From positions 1 through 64,000 of the forward strand of contig PLSM01000090.1 in NCBI GenBank assembly GCA_003165075.1: DNA of 64,000 nt, read 5' to 3'. The position numbers were made by a program, and so were the translations under genes. The notes under the pieces were generated by a model. The model searched no databases. It was not told the origin of the DNA and saw only the letters and a program-made list of their open reading frames with translations. Numbering within the stretch: the first letter of the stretch is position 1; the number at the start of each line of letters is the position of its first letter. This document shows, one piece after another, positions 59,769 through 64,000 of this stretch. This DNA comes from Acidobacteriaceae bacterium. GTDB taxonomy: Bacteria > Acidobacteriota > Terriglobia > Terriglobales > Acidobacteriaceae.

Positions 59769-60893
59769 TCATTTTGCCGGTGTGTGTGACAGCGCCGGCC
59801 CGGATGGACAGGCCAAATGAATCCGCACACCCTGAACCACGCGGTTGATGACACCGTCGGGGCTGGGGTTATCGGGGTTCAGCCCGATGCGCAAGCTCAA
59901 ATGATAGCCGAGCAACTGCGGGCCCGCAATCTCATACGGTGTGCGCAGCGCGTCGTTTTCCCGCGGGGCAATGGCAGGAATGACCTCATCGAATACACCT
60001 TCCGATTCGGCTGGATCGACGATGCCGGCCAAGTATCCGATCTTCTTCGCACGAAGCTCAAGGATCAGATCTGCCTCATAGAAGCGGCGCACCGGATCGC
60101 TGGATAACAAGCACAGGACAAGGGTATCGGACTTGACGAAAGACATGGGGCCATGGCGAAGCCCAAGATACGTCTCCGTGACGACGGGGAAGCGGCCTGC
60201 GGTCATCTCGAGCATCTTCAGTCCGGCTTCCCGCGCCCAGCCAAGCGAGGGCGATGAGGACAAAACCACGACGCGGTCGCGGATGCGAGCCGCCAGGCGC
60301 TGGCATGCTTGATCGATCTCGGGCAACAATGCGGCGGCGCGCCTGCTGTACACATCGACCGTAGCCGCTGCCGCACCGGGCTGAGCCAGAACAAGTCCGG
60401 CGAGGACCAGGTTGGAAAACGAGCTGGTCATCACAAGACTGTGCTCGTTGGTGCGCGGGTCAAGGACAATCAGCCCGTCAAGCTCCGCGTGAGACAATGC
60501 CCCGTTTTCATTGCAGACAATGGCCAACTGCAGGATGTCCGGGCGAAGGGCGCGAACGCACTCGACAACAGCAGCGCTTTCCGGACTATCGCCGGACCGG
60601 GCCAGGGAGATCACGGCGTCCACCCCGTACAGGTAACGTCCTGCATCGGCCAGCAGGTCGGTTGTAGGAACGGCAACTGCCCGGGGCCACGCCGTGGCGA
60701 TGGCGCTGGCCGCATAGGCCGAGGTGCCCGCTCCGGTCAGCAAGACACGAGCCTGTTGCAGCCTGGTCGGCAGTTGCAACCGTTCCGATGCGGCGCGAAC
60801 CCGTTCCAGGGTGATTGGCCAAAGAAGAGGCTGCTGCAGAATTTCCTGCAAAGTGTGTGGGGGGGCGGCGTGGAGGCTAGTCGCAGCGGGCAT
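59769..60893 (-). CDS. agaS: AgaS-type SIS-domain sugar isomerase/deaminase
   Basis: A 374-residue cytoplasmic protein with two SIS (sugar isomerase) domains. The start at 60893 has AAAGGAA six bases upstream, while the ATG at 60911 overlaps that box. Motifs are LLTGAGTSAYAASAIA, ISLARSGDSPES, GLRHGPMSFVKSDT and NPDNPSPDGVINRVVQGVRI near the C-terminus, the pattern of AgaS, a galactosamine-6-phosphate deaminase/isomerase (older name tagatose-6-phosphate ketose isomerase). It probably converts an amino- or keto-hexose phosphate. It lies just past the tRNA fragment and is divergent from the GH36-like gene, with a palindrome between them. Confidence 0.85.
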   Translation of the reverse strand: MPAATSLHAAPPHTLQEILQQPLLWPITLERVRAASERLQLPTRLQQARVLLTGAGTSAYAASAIATAWPRAVAVPTTDLLADAGRYLYGVDAVISLARSGDSPESAAVVECVRALRPDILQLAIVCNENGALSHAELDGLIVLDPRTNEHSLVMTSSFSNLVLAGLVLAQPGAAAATVDVYSRRAAALLPEIDQACQRLAARIRDRVVVLSSSPSLGWAREAGLKMLEMTAGRFPVVTETYLGLRHGPMSFVKSDTLVLCLLSSDPVRRFYEADLILELRAKKIGYLAGIVDPAESEGVFDEVIPAIAPRENDALRTPYEIAGPQLLGYHLSLRIGLNPDNPSPDGVINRVVQGVRIHLACPSGPALSHTPAK

Positions 60894-60985
60894 CGGTGAT
60901 TCCTTTAGCATGCAAACTCCATTTCTTGTTGGAGCGAGGTCAACGCAGCGGAAAAAGTCTTCCCGCGAATCGAATGCTCTACATA

Positions 60986-60997
60986 CGAAATATTTCG
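60986..60997. promoter_or_regulatory. Perfect palindrome between agaS and GH36-like gene
   Basis: CGAAATATTTCG is a 12-base perfect palindrome in the 327-base divergent gap, about 90 bases before the agaS start and 40 bases upstream of the -35 at 61038. It is a candidate operator serving both genes. No regulator gene is adjacent in the window. Confidence 0.45.
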
Positions 60998-61037
60998 CAA
61001 GCTTAAAATTGGATTACGCAAACGTCAAGACTTTCAC

Positions 61038-61066
61038 TTGACAAATATCGAAGATGTTGCGTAAAA
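61038..61066 (+). promoter_or_regulatory. Probable sigma-70 promoter of GH36-like gene
   Basis: TTGACA (61038-61043) and GTAAAA (61061-61066) are 17 bases apart, 155 bases upstream of the ATG. The architecture is the same as the promoter at 50824-50852. Confidence 0.5.
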
Positions 61067-61220
61067 ATGCTCATGCAGAGCGAAAATCCGCGAAGGATCC
61101 TGCCGTTGTGTCTTCCTTCTTGTGGAGGTAGCTTTTCCTGGCGCGGGGGAAGACGCAGGCGCTCATGCGGTGCGAAATCGTCTTCCGGCTGATCAACTGC
61201 AATCCGTAAGGGGTGTCGGT

Positions 61221-63698
61221 ATGTTAACAACAATCGGTAGACTGCGCGCACTTTGTCTTGTCTTGTTTCTTGTGGCCGGCTATCCTCTCGCGGCGCAGCC
61301 GGATGGCCGGGTTGTGGAGCTGAAGGGAAAGGTCCTGTCCGTCAGCATCAACGCCGACGGCTCCTACTCCCTATCGCAGTCCGGCATATCGGGAACGGTG
61401 CTGCGCTCCGATGTAGAGGCCGACGCGGACTCCAAGGTGCTGCGATCGCTGGAGTATCCCCAACACAAGACCATGCAGTCTGAGTTTCATGACCAATTCG
61501 GTTCAGGGTCGCAGTTGACCGTAACCTACACGGGACTTCCGGAGACACCCGATCTGGTTTGTATTTTCCGGCTGTATCTGGATCAGCCATGGGGCGACTT
61601 ACAAGTCAAGGTGGTCAATACCACGGAGAGGGCGATCACTGTTCAGACGATCCGGAGCCTTCACGCAACGGATGCTCCGGTCGTCAACCTGGGCGGCCCG
61701 GCCTCCGCCGACCGCATTCTTTCCGACAGTTACAGCGAAGACAGGCCCCAGTTGGCGATTCTTGACCTGGGCAACGGTCGAAAGGGAATGCACCGTGCGG
61801 TGGGAAGCCAGCTTATCTACAACCGCCAGAGCGGTCAAAGCTTATTCCTCGGCGCACTTACTTCTGACCGGCTCTTGACTATCTTCCACCTGAAAGAGCA
61901 AACCGCGGGCGGCACGGCGCAGATCCTTTCCTATGAAGCCGAGGCCACGGGCACGACCGAAATCATGAAAGAGGAATCGCTCAGGCATTCGCCTGCCGCT
62001 GAACAGGTCAGTCTGAGCCTTCCTGTCGGTCCCGGGGATAGCCTGTCTTCCGAACGGCTCATGTTCGCTGTCGGCACCGACTATCACGCGCAGTTGGAGC
62101 AGTATGGACGTGCAGTCGGGTTGCTGCATACGGCTCGAATCAACACGCCGACTCCAATCGGGTGGTGGAGTTGGACTGCCTATTATTTTGGACTCAACCA
62201 GGGAACCGCCATAACGAATGCGGAGTGGCTGGGAGAAAATCTGAAGCAAAGTGGGTATAGCTACTTTCAGATCGATGAAGGATACCAATACGCACGCGGT
62301 GAATACTCAACGCCCGACGTAAATCTGTTTCCTCGGGGGTTGGGGTACGTAGGAGATGTGGTGCGCCGCAATGGCATTACATTCGGGGTGTGGACGGCGC
62401 CGTTCGAAGTGTCGGAGCGCGCATGGGTGTATCAGAATCATAAAGACTGGTTGCTGCATAATGCCGCTGGCCATCTGATCCACATTGGCACCGTTACAGA
62501 CCACAATGATCTCCTCTATGTGCTGGATACAACCAACCCTGGCGCCCAGGACTACCTGCGGCAGACCTACACCGCCATTTATAACTGGGGCGTCCGCTTT
62601 ATCAAAATGGATTTCATGGATGACTCAGCCGTCGAAGGTTCCTACTATCGCCCCAACACGACTGCCCTGGAGGCGCAACGGATTGGCCTGAAGATCATTC
62701 GCAGCACTCTGGGAGAAGATGTCGTTCTCGACAAGGACGGGAGCCCCATGCTCAACCCTGTCGGGATTGTGGATACGGGCCGCATCTCTCAAGACACGGG
62801 ACATACCTTCGAAGCCTCCAGAGACGCCGCCTCGGGTATTGCTGCGCGCTACTACATGAATCGCAATTTCTTTGTCGCCGATCCGGACGCGTTTAGTGTC
62901 TCCACTCAAACTGTCGATGATCAGTCATGGCACGGAGGAAGGCGTCGGCTCACCTTGGAGGAGGCAAAGGTTTCGATAGCCCTGGCGGCGGTGGCAGGGG
63001 GCATGTTCGAGCTTGGAGACGATCTTCCCACCCTGGGAGCTTCCCAGGAACGGTTGTCGCTGGTAAAGAACACAGACCTGATTGACATCGCCCGTCTCGG
63101 CCGTGCCTCCACACCCACCGATCTGATGACCTATACGGCGAGCGATGTGCAACCGAGCATCTTTCTGTTGAAGGAAGACAATCGCCAATCCATTCTTACC
63201 ATCTTCAATTGGACCGAGGGGAAACTCAAGCGCACCGTCGATCTGAAGAGTCTTGGTTTGAAGGAAGCAGGCCAATACCAGATCGCGGAAGTGTTCGGCG
63301 ATCAAAGCTGCTGCAGCAATTCCTCGGACACGATCGATCTAGTTCAGCCGGCCCACTCTGTGCGCATGTTCAAGCTGATTGACAATGCTGTCCCTGTTAC
63401 TGCGCCTGGATTCGAGGTGCACTCAGCAGCCGCAGGAAAGGCGGGGGAGACGTTAACCTTCAGCGCCATGGGGGTACCGGCTGAGGCGCCCGTGCTGACG
63501 TGTCGCTGGGAGTTCGGCGATGGATCCACGCAGGAAGGGATGAACGTTCACCACGCATACACTCAGCCAGGTGAATATCATGTGCATGTAACCGCAACGG
63601 GCCTTGGTACAACCACGAATTCCAAGACACTCACGGTCTCCGTATCGGGTAACATTGCGACACGTTTCGTTCCGGCCGATAAGAAGCGCCCCGAATGA
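61221..63698 (+). CDS. Clan GH-D (GH36/GH27-like) alpha-galactosidase-like enzyme with PKD domain
   Basis: An 825-residue secreted enzyme from the ATG at 61221 (AAGGGGTG upstream, then a signal peptide ending PLAAQ). Residues 30-295 form the N-terminal super-sandwich seen in GH36. The barrel has TPIGWWSWTAYYFGLNQG, YFQIDEGYQYARGEY, GVWTAPFEVSERAWV and FIKMDFMDDS, whose Asp464 matches the clan-D nucleophile, and a later RISQDTG segment offers the acid/base Asp. Residues about 770-815 form a PKD domain (WEFGDGSTQEGMNVHHAYTQ), a probable binding or spacer module. It probably releases alpha-galactose or a related sugar; GH36 versus neighbouring families needs alignment. A strong terminator follows. 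Confidence 0.85.
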   Translation: MLTTIGRLRALCLVLFLVAGYPLAAQPDGRVVELKGKVLSVSINADGSYSLSQSGISGTVLRSDVEADADSKVLRSLEYPQHKTMQSEFHDQFGSGSQLTVTYTGLPETPDLVCIFRLYLDQPWGDLQVKVVNTTERAITVQTIRSLHATDAPVVNLGGPASADRILSDSYSEDRPQLAILDLGNGRKGMHRAVGSQLIYNRQSGQSLFLGALTSDRLLTIFHLKEQTAGGTAQILSYEAEATGTTEIMKEESLRHSPAAEQVSLSLPVGPGDSLSSERLMFAVGTDYHAQLEQYGRAVGLLHTARINTPTPIGWWSWTAYYFGLNQGTAITNAEWLGENLKQSGYSYFQIDEGYQYARGEYSTPDVNLFPRGLGYVGDVVRRNGITFGVWTAPFEVSERAWVYQNHKDWLLHNAAGHLIHIGTVTDHNDLLYVLDTTNPGAQDYLRQTYTAIYNWGVRFIKMDFMDDSAVEGSYYRPNTTALEAQRIGLKIIRSTLGEDVVLDKDGSPMLNPVGIVDTGRISQDTGHTFEASRDAASGIAARYYMNRNFFVADPDAFSVSTQTVDDQSWHGGRRRLTLEEAKVSIALAAVAGGMFELGDDLPTLGASQERLSLVKNTDLIDIARLGRASTPTDLMTYTASDVQPSIFLLKEDNRQSILTIFNWTEGKLKRTVDLKSLGLKEAGQYQIAEVFGDQSCCSNSSDTIDLVQPAHSVRMFKLIDNAVPVTAPGFEVHSAAAGKAGETLTFSAMGVPAEAPVLTCRWEFGDGSTQEGMNVHHAYTQPGEYHVHVTATGLGTTTNSKTLTVSVSGNIATRFVPADKKRPE

Positions 63699-63727
63699 CA
63701 TGACTCGTCCTCGGGCTGCGCAGAAAA

Positions 63728-63765
63728 GTCTCTACGTTCCGTTGCAAAGGAACGTAGAGACCTTT
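63728..63765. terminator. Strong bidirectional terminator
   Basis: GTCTCTACGTTCC (63728-63740) pairs perfectly with GGAACGTAGAGAC (63749-63761), a 13-bp stem with an eight-base loop, followed by CTTTATA on the plus strand and CTTTTCTG on the minus strand. It serves both convergent genes, the GH36-like enzyme and the isomerase-like gene entering from the right. Confidence 0.85.
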
Positions 63766-63803
63766 ATAGCGATGGGGATCTCCGGTTGGTTGCTGGCTGC
63801 GGA

Positions 63804-64000
63804 TCAGAGCAGAATCGTCTTGATGCCGGTGAGTTCGCAGAAATCGGCCAGCGTGGGATAAAGGTCCTCCCCGTAGCCGAGACATGCGTATTCATTGGTC
63901 CAGTGCTGGAGGAGCGCATCGATGTCGCAATGCGCCGTCACGAATGCGTGCGGCCAGAAGGGAATGCCGCATTCGTCAAGTCGCTGCTGCATTTCTTTGC
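63804..64000 (-). CDS. C-terminus of an isomerase-like protein (fucose isomerase type?), partial
   Basis: The last 65 or so codons of a gene that enters from beyond the right edge; no stop interrupts it up to base 64000. The visible chain (IPFWPHAFVTAHCDIDALLQ, HWTNEYACLGYGEDLYPTL, ADFCELTGIKTILL) resembles the end of L-fucose/L-arabinose isomerase-like proteins, where a W-x-x-x-H/N-Y-x-x-x-x-G stretch precedes the last helix. The match is weak because so little is visible. The gene converges on the terminator at 63728. Confidence 0.45.
   Translation of the reverse strand, partial: KEMQQRLDECGIPFWPHAFVTAHCDIDALLQHWTNEYACLGYGEDLYPTLADFCELTGIKTILL

Noticed and set aside
1-64000. CRISPR array, prophage, insertion sequence or transposase
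   Set aside because: No regularly spaced repeats, phage structural genes, or transposase or integrase motifs were seen on either strand.

Overview
The window looks like chromosomal DNA of an acidobacterium (Acidobacteriota, Terriglobia/Acidobacteriaceae type). This is inferred from two very large Oar-like TonB-dependent receptors with an N-terminal carboxypeptidase-regulatory-like domain, many secreted PA14-bearing GH3 enzymes, and families common in that group (DUF1349, AgaS, PhoPQ-regulated hydrolase, neutral-ceramidase-like). No rRNA, CRISPR, integrase or transposase gene was seen. The only tRNA sequence is a 3' fragment of a tRNA-Lys.

The window is one long glycan-degradation region. Five GH3 enzymes (3293-5581, 9627-12176, 26222-28594, 33918-36455, 51033-53573), three GH92 alpha-mannosidases (36476-38899, 41041-43284, 53672-55900), two GH38-type alpha-mannosidases (1-1696 cut by the edge, 55897-59400), a GH39-like enzyme, a redoxin/sialidase fusion, a clan-D (GH36/GH27-like) alpha-galactosidase-like enzyme with a PKD domain, and an unclassified barrel enzyme are interleaved with sugar-processing enzymes (ROK kinase, AgaS isomerase, enolase-superfamily dehydratase, SDR, HAD phosphatase), transporters (two TonB receptors, MFS, APC permease) and regulators (LacI, IclR). 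Most enzymes have Sec or Tat export signals. Mannose-rich and galactose/deoxy-sugar-containing plant or fungal glycans are the likely substrates.

Layout. 1-5.6 kb: minus-strand GH3, an uncharacterised mutarotase-like protein and GH38. 5.6-12.2 kb: an operator-rich divergent region, TonB receptor and PA14-GH3. 12.4-19.9 kb: a six-gene minus operon (DapA/NanA-family aldolase, KdsB, deoxyhypusine-synthase-like protein, ACS-type MFS, redoxin/sialidase, GH39) with a KdgR-like palindrome at its head and an IclR gene nearby; I read it as a candidate 3-deoxy-ulosonic-acid (Kdo-like) salvage system. 21.6-22.5 kb: decayed ECF sigma gene. 22.8-29.5 kb: ceramidase-like protein, permease, divergent GH3, SDR. 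29.5-33.1 kb: HAD and acid-sugar dehydratase, a decayed gene, LacI regulator. 33.6-43.3 kb: promoter with LacI-type operators, then GH3, GH92, a wrecked paralogue of the 1760-2953 gene, ROK kinase and GH92. 43.3-50.7 kb: minus-strand barrel enzyme, PhoPQ-type hydrolase and second TonB receptor. 51.0-59.4 kb: PA14-GH3, GH92 and a lyase-domain/GH38 fusion, the last two overlapping. 59.58-59.63 kb: tRNA-Lys 3' fragment, probably an attachment site marking the edge of an integrated island. 59.8-64 kb: AgaS, GH36-like enzyme, a strong bidirectional terminator and the C-terminus of an isomerase-like gene.

How it works together (inference): receptors import oligosaccharides; exported GH92/GH38/GH3/GH39/GH36-like enzymes trim them; MFS and APC carriers take up small products; kinase, isomerase, dehydratase and aldolase feed central metabolism; LacI and IclR proteins act through the palindromes listed below. 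Several gene remnants show the region is actively turning over.
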